A program made the translations under genes and the position numbers. Source: JBBQTU01 sp038213005 (GTDB taxonomy: Bacteria; Planctomycetota; Phycisphaerae; Tepidisphaerales; Tepidisphaeraceae). From it: DNA of 32,868 bases. The notes below the pieces were generated by a model. It saw only the letters and a list, made by a program, of their open reading frames with translations, had not been told where the DNA came from and searched no databases. The stretch covers positions 1 through 32,868 of the forward strand of contig JBBQTU010000013.1 in NCBI GenBank assembly GCA_038213005.1. Reading direction: 5' to 3'. Below, piece after piece: positions 23,942 to 31,719 of the stretch. The first letter of the stretch is position 1. Each line of letters starts with the position of its first letter.

Positions 23942-24734
23942 GCTCATCCAGTGGCCGGCGTGGCAGTTCCCCGCGCCCAGCCACATCATCGATGCGCTAT
24001 TCGAACTGGTGGGCTTCAAGACAGCACTGGGCGCGGCGATGAGCGCCCACTGGCCGAGTCCCGGCCCGGAAGATGGGCGACGCGCCCTCGCATTCACAAC
24101 CCTCTGGGACATCCCCCTGTTGCAAGGCCTGGCCGTGACCGGCGTCCGCCTGATCATCGGCTTTTTCGCCAGTGTCTTCTTTGGGCTGCTGCTGGGCATC
24201 CTGATGTGGCGTATCAGGTTTCTCAACGGCCTGTTCGGCCCCCTGTTTCTGGGCCTGCAGACGCTGCCCAGCGTCTGCTGGGTCCCGCTGGCGGTCATCA
24301 TCTTCGGCTTGCAGGAAACCGGCGTGCTGTTCGTGCTGGTGATGGGAAGCTGCTTCGCCATCGCCATCGGCGTGCGCGATGGCCTGCGGGTCATCCCGCC
24401 GGTTTATCAGAAGGCCGGGCAGATGATGGGCGCCAAGGGCTGGCGAATGTATCGCTACGTCCTGCTCCCGGCCAGCCTGCCGGCCATGGCCAGCAGCCTG
24501 CGGCAGGGCTTCAGCTTCGCCTGGCGATCACTGATGGGCGCCGAACTGATGTTCATGGCGGTGCGGAACCACGGCCTGGGCTACCTGCTGGACTTCGCCC
24601 GCAGCTTCGGGGATGTGGCGCAGGTGCTGGCGATCATGATCCTCATGATCGCCATCGCGATGCTGGTGGACCGTATGGTCTTCGCCCGCCTGGAGCGGAA
24701 GATCCACGAGCGATTTGGACTGCTGCAGGGGTAA
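23841..24734 (+). CDS. ABC importer permease (SsuC/TauC type)
   Basis: The 297-aa inner-membrane protein has about six hydrophobic segments. The binding-protein-dependent transport EAA-like motif appears as YQKAGQMMGAKGWRMYRYVLLPASLPA near residue 190-215, matching the subfamily. A proposed insert between the first and second segments (about residues 65-90) is rich in charged residues. The ATG at 23841 is preceded by GGGAGATCGAGG and gives a basic N-terminus before the first helix. It overlaps the ATPase gene by 101 nt; the GTG near 23892 is an alternative start that would shorten the overlap. It is the last gene of the importer operon. Confidence 0.9.
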   Translation: MRSTVSIRRWLSSGNLKVALTWIAALLAWEMAYRLIQWPAWQFPAPSHIIDALFELVGFKTALGAAMSAHWPSPGPEDGRRALAFTTLWDIPLLQGLAVTGVRLIIGFFASVFFGLLLGILMWRIRFLNGLFGPLFLGLQTLPSVCWVPLAVIIFGLQETGVLFVLVMGSCFAIAIGVRDGLRVIPPVYQKAGQMMGAKGWRMYRYVLLPASLPAMASSLRQGFSFAWRSLMGAELMFMAVRNHGLGYLLDFARSFGDVAQVLAIMILMIAIAMLVDRMVFARLERKIHERFGLLQG

Positions 24735-24991
24735 ACGGCAAGCAGCAGGCGATGGATTTCCGGGTCCCGCAGGAGCAATCTCCACGGCAAGCTGTGACGA
24801 TAGTCTCATATCTTTCTTTCTCAACGCGTGCAGCCATTGCCCGGCGAGTTGGAAGCGACCGCATCCGTTTCCATCGCACGGGCGCCTATCTGCTGCAGCG
24901 CCAAAGCCCGGACAACGCATGAGCTTGCCAGGCCAAATGCCGCCGCGAAATAGCCATCCCGCTCTGCTGTGTCAAGGTCTGTGAGAGCGAG

Positions 24992-25000
24992 TTATTCACA
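24992..25000 (+). promoter_or_regulatory. DnaA-box-like nonamer TTATTCACA
   Basis: Exact match to TTATNCACA. In GC-rich DNA such a match is not common, but a single site can occur by chance. Confidence 0.35.
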
Positions 25001-25264
25001 TCGGCAAAAGCACCTCGCGGCGTCAAGTACGCCATCTTGTCACACCGCCGCTCGACGATGGTGCTCGGGCTCGCCTGTCACTACCGCCATTTGTTAGGAA
25101 CACATTATGGGCGTAACCACCACATTTACAGCGGTTTACGCCAATGCAATACCCAGCGTTCACATTTCCAACGTATCGGGCGGGTGCGATATCGGCGATG
25201 AATGGCATACATGGAGCAAGAACCGGCATTGTGGCAGTCGGCGACCCCTGAACTCATCCACCAC

Positions 25265-25273
25265 TTATCCACA
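25265..25273 (+). promoter_or_regulatory. DnaA-box-like nonamer TTATCCACA
   Basis: Exact match to the strong E. coli DnaA box, 66 bp before the lptB-like gene. It is in the same orientation as the site at 24992. Confidence 0.4.
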
Positions 25274-25338
25274 TTGCATTGGCTTGATTTTCCCGGCCAG
25301 ATGTTCACACTGATTCCTTTTCCGACTGAGGTGTTTGG

Positions 25339-26076
25339 GTGAGCCTGCTGCAAACCGATAAACTGGTGAAATCCTACAGTGGCCGACGGGTGGTCGACGG
25401 GGTCTCGTTTGGGATCAACAATCGCGAGATTGTAGGCTTGCTCGGCCGGAACGGCGCCGGCAAGACCACGACTTTCCGCATGACCCTGGGGATGGTCACG
25501 CCAGACTCGGGGCGAGTCTGGTTTGACGGGACCGAGATCAGCCAGTTGCCGATGTATAAGCGGGCTCGCCTGGGCATCGGCTATTTGAGCCAGGAACGAT
25601 CGGACTTCCGCCGGCTGACCGTCTGGCAGAATCTGATCGCGATCCTGGAAACGCTGCCCATCACCCGCAAGCAGCGGCACGACCGGGCGGAGGAACTGCT
25701 GACGCACTACGGGTTGACCAAGCAGCGCAAGCAGTTGGCCGAGACGCTTTCGGGTGGGGAACGCCGAAAACTGGAGATCGCCCGCGCCCTGGTGACCGAA
25801 CCGAAGCTCATCCTGCTGGACGAGCCGTTCTCGGGCGTTGACCCGATTGCCGTCGAAGACCTGCAGCGTGAAGTCCGCCGGCTTAAGGAAGAATTTGGCA
25901 AGTCCGTGCTGATCACCGACCACAACGTGGCTCAGACGCTGCGTGTGTGCGACCGTGCCCTGATTATCAACGAGGGGCAGGTTTTCAAGGAAGGCACGCC
26001 CAAGGAGATCATCACCGATCCCAGCGTCCGCTCGGCGTATCTGGGCAACACCTTCCGCGGCGATGAATTCGATTGA
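25339..26076 (+). CDS. lptB: LptB-like ABC ATPase
   Basis: The 245-aa cytoplasmic ATPase is the size of E. coli LptB (241) and resembles it throughout: Walker A GRNGAGKTTT near residue 36-45, a Q-loop region IGYLSQERSDFRRLTV, signature LSGGERRKLEIARAL, Walker B LILLDEPFSGVDP and the H-loop LITDHNV. LptB powers extraction of lipopolysaccharide from the inner membrane with LptF and LptG. No other lpt gene lies nearby, so the assignment rests on sequence alone; a branched-chain amino acid-type (LivG-like) ATPase is the main alternative. The GTG start at 25339 has GAGGTG at 25329-25334 and fits the homology. Confidence 0.85.
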   Translation: MSLLQTDKLVKSYSGRRVVDGVSFGINNREIVGLLGRNGAGKTTTFRMTLGMVTPDSGRVWFDGTEISQLPMYKRARLGIGYLSQERSDFRRLTVWQNLIAILETLPITRKQRHDRAEELLTHYGLTKQRKQLAETLSGGERRKLEIARALVTEPKLILLDEPFSGVDPIAVEDLQREVRRLKEEFGKSVLITDHNVAQTLRVCDRALIINEGQVFKEGTPKEIITDPSVRSAYLGNTFRGDEFD

Positions 26077-26141
26077 GTGCTGGTGAGCCCTGGCTCAAGG
26101 CCGCGCGCCACATCCAGGCATCTGCTGATTCCACAAAACGA

Positions 26142-26179
26142 AACTGCCCGCGCGTCCGTTACCGGAACCGCGGGCAGTT
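26142..26179. terminator. Bidirectional intrinsic terminator
   Basis: AACTGCCCGCG (26142-26152) pairs with CGCGGGCAGTT (26169-26179), with an inner TCCG/CGGA pairing. An A-rich stretch precedes it and TGTTGTTT follows it, so it can stop the lptB-like transcript from one side and the rpsB operon from the other. Confidence 0.7.
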
Positions 26180-26258
26180 GTTGTTTACGCAACCCGGTCC
26201 ACAACCTGCCGGCAGTCGCGGGCAATGCCCGCCAGACTGCTGGGGTCGTATCTCGAGC

Positions 26259-26567
26259 CTACTTGGCGGTGATGTCCACGAACGTCTCGACGCTCTTAAG
26301 GTCGAGGATGGTCTGGGCGGTGACCTTCACGTCGGCGGCTTCGCCCTTGGCCAGCGTCGGGTGGAGCTTGTTCGTCCGCTTGGTCCAGATGCAGCCGCCG
26401 CGGCGCCTGGGCAAGTCGATGAAGTTCGCGCTGCGTGCGTCAATCGGGGCGCTGAAGACTCGGTCTCGCATGAAAATGCGTTCGAGAGTCTTGCGGGCGC
26501 CATCACGGGTCACCGTCTTCTTGATCGTCACCCGAACCGTCTGTCCGGGGTTGAGTTCAACTGCCAT
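26259..26567 (-). CDS. Small basic hypothetical protein downstream of tsf
   Basis: The 102-aa product is basic and soluble, with NPGQTVRVTIKKTVTRD near the N-terminus and a conserved-looking core rich in Arg and Lys (RRRGGCIWTKRTNKL). It has one cysteine in the second half and no signal peptide. I do not recognise it. The ATG at 26567 is chosen over that at 26573 because GGAG then lies about 7 nt upstream. It follows tsf by 46 nt on the same strand, so it should be the last gene of the rpsB-tsf transcript, before the terminator. Its size, charge and position suggest a possible ribosome- or RNA-related role, which is inference only. Confidence 0.7.
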   Translation of the reverse strand: MAVELNPGQTVRVTIKKTVTRDGARKTLERIFMRDRVFSAPIDARSANFIDLPRRRGGCIWTKRTNKLHPTLAKGEAADVKVTAQTILDLKSVETFVDITAK

Positions 26568-26613
26568 GATCATTCTCCAGTCTTTGATTCTGTAGGTTTA
26601 AAAGCTGCGGGCC

Positions 26614-27405
26614 TTACTGGCCCACCTCAACGCGGACGTAGGCTTCGAGACTCGTGCCGTTCTCCGTGAGGAGCTGCGCGATGCTCTTGGAATCGTCCTT
26701 CACGAACTTCTGGTCCAGCAGGACGCGCTCTTCATAGAAGACGCGCATCTTGCCCTCGGCGATCTTTTCGGCGATCGCCTGAGGCTTGCCGGTGGCCTTC
26801 GCCTGCTCGACGGCAATTTCCATTTCCTTGGCGATCAGGGCGGCGGGCACCTGTTCACGGTTGAGCGCCAACGGGCGGGCGGCCGTGATGTGCAGGCACA
26901 GGTCCTTGATCAGTTCCTTGGTCGGACTGCCGGTCAGAGCCACCAGCACTGCGATCTTGCCCGTGTAGTGCAGATAAGTTCCCATCGTGCCCGAGGCAGT
27001 CAGCGAAGCCGTTCGGCCAAGCTGAATGTTCTCGCCGGTCTGCTGTGCGGCCAGCACCAGCAATTCCTTGAGCTGGGCGTTGGCCGACAGGTCAGCCTTG
27101 GGATTCTTGATCAGTTCGGCCGCCCCGCCGTCCAGGATATTCTGGACGACTTCGCTCTTTGCGGCGAAGTCGGTGTTGCACTTGATCTCGACGACGATGC
27201 CGGTGTTGCCGTTGGTGACGACCTGCACGCGACCTTCGTTGGCAGCCCGCTCGGTAACGCTGGTCTTCACGCCCTTCTTGCGGAAGAACTCGACAGCCTT
27301 CTCGACGTCGCCGCCCACTTCAACCAGGGCCTTCTTGCATTCCATCATGCCCAGGCCCGTCTTGGCACGAAGATCGTTAACCAGCTTTGCTGTGATTTCA
27401 GCCAT
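26614..27405 (-). CDS. tsf: Elongation factor Ts
   Basis: EF-Ts recycles EF-Tu by exchanging GDP for GTP. The 263-aa product starts with the UBA-like domain and the hallmark LRAKTGLGMMECKKAL, then has EIKCNTDFAAKSEVVQ, and ends in the core domain with VRVEVGQ. The length is normal for the family (about 200-290). AAGGAA lies about 8 nt before the ATG at 27405. It is 42 nt after rpsB in the classical rpsB-tsf order. Confidence 0.97.
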   Translation of the reverse strand: MAEITAKLVNDLRAKTGLGMMECKKALVEVGGDVEKAVEFFRKKGVKTSVTERAANEGRVQVVTNGNTGIVVEIKCNTDFAAKSEVVQNILDGGAAELIKNPKADLSANAQLKELLVLAAQQTGENIQLGRTASLTASGTMGTYLHYTGKIAVLVALTGSPTKELIKDLCLHITAARPLALNREQVPAALIAKEMEIAVEQAKATGKPQAIAEKIAEGKMRVFYEERVLLDQKFVKDDSKSIAQLLTENGTSLEAYVRVEVGQ

Positions 27406-27447
27406 GTCTTTAGTTCCTTACGATAATTCTTTACTGACTGAGCAGAC

Positions 27448-28302
27448 TCAGGCCTTAGCGGCTTCGGTGGCCGCAGCCGCAGGAGCGACTTCGGCGTTCA
27501 CCGGAGCGAGAGCCGGAGCTTCCTCGGTCTTGGCTTCGGCCGATTCAGCGCGGGCGGTCACGCGGCTGGAACGCCGACGCGGGCCGGCGGCATCTTCCTT
27601 ATCCGCGCCACGACCCTGCTTGCCGTCGATGATCGAGTCGGCCAGTTCCTTGCAGATGATTTCCATTGCACGCATGGCGTCGTCGTTGGCGGGAATCGGG
27701 AGGTCGATGGGACCCGGATCGCTGTCGGTGTCGATGACAGCGATCACCGGGACGCCCATTTTCTTGGCTTCGGCTACGGCGATGTGCTCGCGGCGGGTGT
27801 CGATGACGAACATCGCGCCGGGCATCTTGTCCATCTTGCGGATGCCGCCCAGGTTGGCCTGGATCTTGTCCATCTCACGCTTGAGCGTGGACTTCATTTT
27901 CTTGGAGTAGGTCTCGATCTTGCCCGTCTCGAAGAGCATGTTGAGCTCTTCAAGGCGCAGCAGACGCGAGCGAATGGTGCGGAAGTTGGTCAGCGTACCG
28001 CCGAGCCAGCGTTCGGCGACATAGTGCATGCCGCAACGCTTTGCCTCTTCCTCGACGGCGTGGCGGGCCTGACGCTTGGTACCGACGAAGACGATATCCT
28101 TGCCGCCGGCCACGATGTTCTGCATTAGCTTCTTGGCGCGAAGAATACCCTTGAGGGTTTCCTTGACGTCAATGATGTGAATCATGTTGCGCTTGCCGTG
28201 GATGTAGGGGGCCATCTTCGGGTTCCACCGGCTCACGCGGTGACCAAAGTGAACGCCTGCATCGACAAGGGCCTTGACCATGTCTGACTGGGACATACCC
28301 AT
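27448..28302 (-). CDS. rpsB: 30S ribosomal protein S2
   Basis: S2 binds the 30S head near S1. The 284-aa product shows the family pattern DAGVHFGHRVSRWNPKMAPY near the N-terminus, VGTKRQARHAVEEEA, and ERWLGGTLTNFRTI. The coiled-coil region (about 105-155) is present, followed by DTRREHIAVAEA and the nearly invariant DTDSDP. The C-terminus after about residue 225 is an Ala/Glu-rich extension beyond the E. coli protein (241 aa). AGGAG lies 9 nt before the ATG at 28302. It leads the rpsB-tsf-unknown operon. Confidence 0.97.
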   Translation of the reverse strand: MGMSQSDMVKALVDAGVHFGHRVSRWNPKMAPYIHGKRNMIHIIDVKETLKGILRAKKLMQNIVAGGKDIVFVGTKRQARHAVEEEAKRCGMHYVAERWLGGTLTNFRTIRSRLLRLEELNMLFETGKIETYSKKMKSTLKREMDKIQANLGGIRKMDKMPGAMFVIDTRREHIAVAEAKKMGVPVIAVIDTDSDPGPIDLPIPANDDAMRAMEIICKELADSIIDGKQGRGADKEDAAGPRRRSSRVTARAESAEAKTEEAPALAPVNAEVAPAAAATEAAKA

Positions 28303-28486
28303 AGATTGAATCTCCTGCCGCAGGGACTAACCTGCCGCAATTAGAAACCGGCAAACGCCGGTCAGCCCGCCAACGACGCCACCGGCCAGGACGATGCCGC
28401 CGCGTCGGGGGCTTACATCGGGCAGCCCAAAGGGCCGCCGCGAAAACGTTAAAACCACGCCCCGATCAGCTCATTTTCAGGAAAAT
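28303..28486 (-). promoter_or_regulatory. rpsB leader region with hairpins
   Basis: Upstream of rpsB the minus strand carries ACCGGC/GCCGGT (28347-28352 with 28357-28362), a GCAGG/CCTGC hairpin just ahead of the ribosome-binding site, and a perfect palindrome ATTTTCAGGAAAAT at 28473-28486. S2 commonly regulates its own operon through the leader; whether this leader does so is not known. No clear sigma-70 promoter was identified. Confidence 0.4.
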
Positions 28487-28887
28487 CGCCAATCAGTAAC
28501 GCCCGATCCTGGCAGACCGGGAAGGGGAAAGATAACCGGGGCCAGTGCAGAATGCAAAGCACCGGAAGGAAAGGAAAGAACTCACACCGCTCGATGTGCG
28601 AGCGTCATGGGTTCCTCAGCGAAGAGGGCGAGCATCTAGCCATAAAGGACGGCAGCGGGCTGGCGATCCCGCGCGCCTCGTCCGATTCGAGGCGCCGCCG
28701 ACGCGCCTTGCCGCTTGCCGCAATATTGCAAATGCACATCTCTATTATGCTCAACCACCAGCAACCGGTCAATTGGTTCGGGGTTCGCAAATGGGCGTTG
28801 GACGTCATGAAACGCACAGCACGCAGTGCCACGCATTGCCGACGTTATCAACCCTATGGGTATATTCCGGGAGGTCCAGCGGCGATG
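28487..28887. other. Gap without recognisable genes
   Basis: Several open frames cross this stretch on both strands, but none has family likeness or a supported start. On the minus strand it directly follows the antiporter remnant at 28888-29040 and could contain scrambled sequence of the same origin. Confidence 0.5.
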
Positions 28888-29040
28888 TCAGTTCCCGATG
28901 CCATGCAGGCCGGCGACGACGACAGCGATCAGAGCCGACAAGTTTAGTTCATCCACAAGGGCATGCAGGCCCATCGCCAGGGCGAGCGTCAGCAGCACTT
29001 CGACCTGGTAATTAACAATATTCCTCCGAATGCACGTTTC
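28888..29040 (-). pseudogene. Remnant of a CPA1/NhaP-type Na+/H+ antiporter
   Basis: On the minus strand this 50-codon stretch reads RRNIVNYQVEVLLTLALAMG and then about 20 more hydrophobic residues, LNLSALIAVVVAGL, ending IGN before a TGA at 28888-28890. That is the internal 'VEVLLTLALAMGGYALA...VVVAGLLIGN' segment familiar from NhaP-type antiporters, with a likely small insertion in the last part. It is bounded by stops (TGA at 29041-29043 upstream), lacks a start, and is far shorter than the 500-plus residues of a real antiporter. It is therefore a decayed fragment, not a gene. Confidence 0.7.
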
Positions 29041-29188
29041 TCAGCCGGGTGGGGCCTAAAATACCTATAGTCAAGCGAAGCATTTGCGACCTTGAAGGAC
29101 TGGCTCCGATCAATGAGTCACTTAATTTATCTCATGAGCATTGAATGCGGATAAAAAGGCCTTCCACAAAGCAAGAGAGGACATCACT

Positions 29189-29977
29189 ATGTTACGAGAA
29201 GCAAAAGCGTTCCAAGGTTTTCAACTTCGCGCCCAAGATGGCGACATCGGCAAAGCCCGTGAGTTCTACTTCGATGACCAGTTTTGGACGGTCCGCTACC
29301 TGGTTGCCGACACCGGGGGTTGGTTAAGCGGCCGACGAGTTCTCATTTCGCCTTACACTTTGTACCGCGCCAATGAGGCGGAAAAAGTAATTCCGGTGAA
29401 CCTGACGAAAAAACAGATTGAGGAAAGCCCTTCGCTGGATAGTGATCAACCCGTCTCCCGGCAATACGAGACGCAGTACTACGGCTATTACGGCTGGCCA
29501 TTATATTGGGGCGGCGGCTCCGCATGGGGTGCCACCTCTTACCCTTACGCGATGGCTGGCAGCCCCTTTCTCATGCGCGACCGCGAAGCATCGAAGGAAA
29601 CGACCCGCCGTGAAGCAGCGTGGGATCCCAATCTGAGGAGCACAGGGGATGTGAACGGCCACCACATTCAGGCGTTGGACGGCGAAATCGGTCACGTCGA
29701 AGACTTTATCATCGACGACGAAACGTGGGCGATTCGGTATCTGGTCGTGGATACGCGAAACTGGTGGGTCGGCAAACACGTCCTGGTGTCGCCGAAATGG
29801 ATTGAACGAGTCAGTTGGGATGAGTCGAAGGTGTTCGTCAACCTGTCACGCGACATCATCAAGAGTTCGCCGGAATACACGTCAGAATCGCTCAGTCGCG
29901 AATACGAAGCCGCACTGCACCGGCATTACAAACGGCCGGGGTATTGGGACGATGACCGGGTGGACGCAGGCCGGTGA
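29189..29977 (+). CDS. Protein with two PRC-barrel domains
   Basis: The 262-aa product has two copies of a PRC-barrel-like unit: GDIGKAREFYFDDQFWTVRY in about 3-75 and GEIGHVEDFIIDDETWAIRY in about 150-222. They are joined by an aromatic, Gly-rich linker (YYGYYGWPLYWGGG, about 98-111). PRC-barrels bind proteins or RNA and occur in RimM and photosynthetic reaction centre H subunits. Stand-alone double-domain proteins of this kind are found near stress genes, but their role is unknown. No signal peptide or membrane segment is seen. The ATG at 29189 is chosen because AGAGAGG lies at 29174-29180, 8-9 nt upstream; the TTG at 29141 is unlikely. It precedes an HPF/RaiA gene by 47 nt. Confidence 0.85.
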   Translation: MLREAKAFQGFQLRAQDGDIGKAREFYFDDQFWTVRYLVADTGGWLSGRRVLISPYTLYRANEAEKVIPVNLTKKQIEESPSLDSDQPVSRQYETQYYGYYGWPLYWGGGSAWGATSYPYAMAGSPFLMRDREASKETTRREAAWDPNLRSTGDVNGHHIQALDGEIGHVEDFIIDDETWAIRYLVVDTRNWWVGKHVLVSPKWIERVSWDESKVFVNLSRDIIKSSPEYTSESLSREYEAALHRHYKRPGYWDDDRVDAGR

Positions 29978-30024
29978 CACCGCGTAGAACGGCGCGAAGT
30001 AGGCATTGCTGAAAGGAATACGAC

Positions 30025-30375
30025 ATGCAGATTCAAGTTAGCACCGACCACAACATTAGAGGCAACGAGCACCTCACCGAACTCGTTCGCTCAGCGGTAG
30101 AGGCGTCGCTCGGACACTTTGGCGAGGAGATCACGCGTGTTGAGGTCCACATCGGCGACGAGAATGGGGACAAATCCCACGGCGACGATAAGAAGTGTGT
30201 CGTCGAGGCCCGCCCAGCGGGCATGCAACCTGTTGCGGTAACGCATCTGGCGGCCACGGTTGAGGATGCCGTCGATGGGGCACTCGAACGACTGGCACGA
30301 CTCCTCGGCGGCAGGTTCGAGCGCCTTCACGATCCAAAGGGGCGGGTGCCGCTTGGAGAAGATACTGCGGTCTGA
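30025..30375 (+). CDS. HPF/RaiA-family ribosome-associated protein
   Basis: The 116-aa product resembles short HPF/RaiA (sigma-54 modulation) proteins, which bind 30S/70S ribosomes and aid hibernation under stress. It has the compact beta-alpha fold pattern: MQIQVSTDHNIRG at the start, then a helix, EITRVEVHIGDENGDKSHGDDKKCVVEARP in the middle, and VEDAVDGALERLARLLGG near the end. The ribosome dimerisation C-domain of long HPF is missing. AAAGGAA lies about 8 nt before the ATG at 30025. It sits after the PRC-barrel gene and before a HAD gene, all probably one stress-related transcript. Confidence 0.83.
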   Translation: MQIQVSTDHNIRGNEHLTELVRSAVEASLGHFGEEITRVEVHIGDENGDKSHGDDKKCVVEARPAGMQPVAVTHLAATVEDAVDGALERLARLLGGRFERLHDPKGRVPLGEDTAV

Positions 30376-30485
30376 AAGGCAGCGCCCGCAATACCCAGGA
30401 CGTCTGTGCCGCAGCGCCAGGAAACGGCACGCCCGTGATCGCCATCCCCTCAGCGGAACGGCCGCCAGACCCTGGGAGAACCGCT

Positions 30486-31174
30486 ATGACACAAGTGGCC
30501 CCGGTGATCTTCTTGCTGGACGTGGACGACACCCTGCTCGACGGTGATCGGCTGGTCGCGGACTGGACAAGCCATCTGAGCCGGACTCTCGGACCCTTCC
30601 TCGCGCAACAGTACTGGGCGATTTTTGACACGCTGCGTCTGAAACATACTTATGTCGATTACCTGGACGCGCTGCAGCATTTCCGGCTGCGCAACCCCCT
30701 CGATCAGCAGTGCCTTGGGGCCGCCGCGTTTCTGCTCGACTATCCCTTCACCAATCTCCTGTTTCCCGGAGCGTTGGATCTGATCGCCAGGCTGCGCGTC
30801 TGGGGGCCGACGATCATCGTGTCCGACGGTGACGCGGTCTTTCAACCGCGAAGATCGAGCGATCCGGTCTGTTTCGGGCGGTTGACGGCCGCGTGCTGAT
30901 CTACATCCATAAAGAGGAGACGCTGGCGGACGTTGAGAAACGGTATCCGGCACGGCATTACGTCCTGGTCGATGACAAGCTGCACATCCTCACGGCCGTC
31001 AAAAAGGTGTGGCGCGAGCGCGTGACCACGGTTTTTCCGCGGCAGGGTCACTACGCGCACGACCCCGCAATGCTGGCCGAATGCCCGCCCGCGGACATCA
31101 CGGTCGAGCACATCGCCGACCTGCTCGCTTACGACATGCCATTGCTCCTCGCTGCTGGAGCACACGATTGCTGA
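30486..31174 (+). pseudogene. HAD-family hydrolase broken by a one-base deletion
   Basis: The first frame (30486-30899) reads MTQVAPVIFLLDVDDTLLDG, giving HAD motif I (DVDDT, residues 12-16), and TIIVSDGDAVFQPR as motif II. It then goes out of frame into an unrelated tail and a stop at 30897-30899. The rest of the protein continues in the next frame from about 30851: KIERSGLFRAVDGRVLIYIH, then RHYVLVDDKLHIL with motif III/IV (VDDK), to a stop at 31172-31174. Restoring one base between CG (30849-30850) and AAG (30851) rebuilds a single protein of about 229 aa. A sequencing error or programmed frameshift are alternatives; no slippery heptamer is obvious at the junction. Substrate unknown. Confidence 0.82.
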
Positions 31175-31472
31175 AGTCATGAGCCGCTACTGTTCCGCGA
31201 GACGGAGAAGAGATGAGGCTTATGCTGCCAATTCCGCCAAATGCTCAGTATTCTGCTGTCGGCAATATTCCCCGTTGCTATCGCCCAGGTATCGTCCTAA
31301 CGTCGATTACGGTAACTAGATAAAGGGCAGCCCGGCGAATGTCGGGAGGCTCGTTGAAGAGTAAGCCGACGTATTCGATCGAACGCATTGGCGTGCTCGA
31401 CGACGTCGGCTTCTGTGCTGTTGTACCCGAACGGTGTCTGGCAAGCAGATGTACCATTGTCATGGGAGCTAA
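31175..31472. other. Gap with a long inverted repeat
   Basis: No gene is supported. AAGCCGACGT (31363-31372) pairs with ACGTCGGCTT (31403-31412), and inside the loop lies the palindrome TTCGATCGAA (31374-31383). The gap could hold decayed coding sequence: one minus-strand frame (about 31297-31530) ends with a phrase FGYNSTEADVVEHANAFDRI that faintly recalls the C-termini of class V aminotransferases. Confidence 0.45.
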
Positions 31473-31694
31473 ATGAGCGCTGACAAGCATAGCGTTGAGA
31501 GCGAAGGAGCCAAGCCACGGGACCACGCACACCCGCGCCACCACTTTTGGAGGAACGCGCATCGAGATTGGCGTGTCGGGATCGTGGTGGTGCTGATGCT
31601 CGGCCTTATCCTCGTCTACGTGATGACGGACAACTTGTCCCTTAGGCCGGGCAAACGTGCGCTTCAACCAACACCCGAAGCGACTCTGCCTTAA
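31473..31694 (+). CDS. Small single-pass membrane protein
   Basis: The 73-aa product has a His- and Arg-rich hydrophilic N-terminus (KPRDHAHPRHHFWRNAHRDW), one membrane segment of about 20 residues (VGIVVVLMLGLILVYVM) and a short hydrophilic tail. The N-terminal part is probably cytoplasmic by the positive-inside rule. No family is recognised. GGGAG lies about 5 nt before the ATG at 31473. It lies 25 nt before the phosphoketolase gene on the same strand and would be co-transcribed with it. Short hydrophobic proteins are often misannotated, but the ribosome-binding site and single clear membrane helix support this one. Confidence 0.65.
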   Translation: MSADKHSVESEGAKPRDHAHPRHHFWRNAHRDWRVGIVVVLMLGLILVYVMTDNLSLRPGKRALQPTPEATLP

Positions 31695-31719
31695 GCGAGT
31701 TCACCCACTGGAGCAGACC

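Larger units (their letters stand above)
24735..25338. other. 600-bp gap with DnaA-box-like nonamers
   Basis: No convincing gene lies here; short frames have no family likeness. TTATTCACA occurs at 24992-25000 and TTATCCACA at 25265-25273, both matching the DnaA-box consensus TTATNCACA. No AT-rich unwinding tract or dnaA, dnaN or gidA gene is nearby, so an origin is not supported. The gap is less GC-rich than its neighbours and may be remnant DNA. Confidence 0.6.

Noticed and set aside
24735..25338. Replication origin at the two DnaA boxes
   Set aside because: Only two boxes, no AT-rich unwinding tract, and no dnaA, dnaN or gidA nearby.
25126..25923. Minus-strand frame of 265 codons across the lptB-like gene
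   Set aside because: Antisense shadow of the ATPase, with no recognisable domain.
28545..29015. Plus-strand frame of 156 codons
   Set aside because: Translation looks random, and part of it is antisense to the antiporter remnant.
31297..31530. Possible class V aminotransferase remnant on the minus strand
   Set aside because: Only about 20 residues (FGYNSTEADVVEHANAFDRI) recall the family; too little to call.
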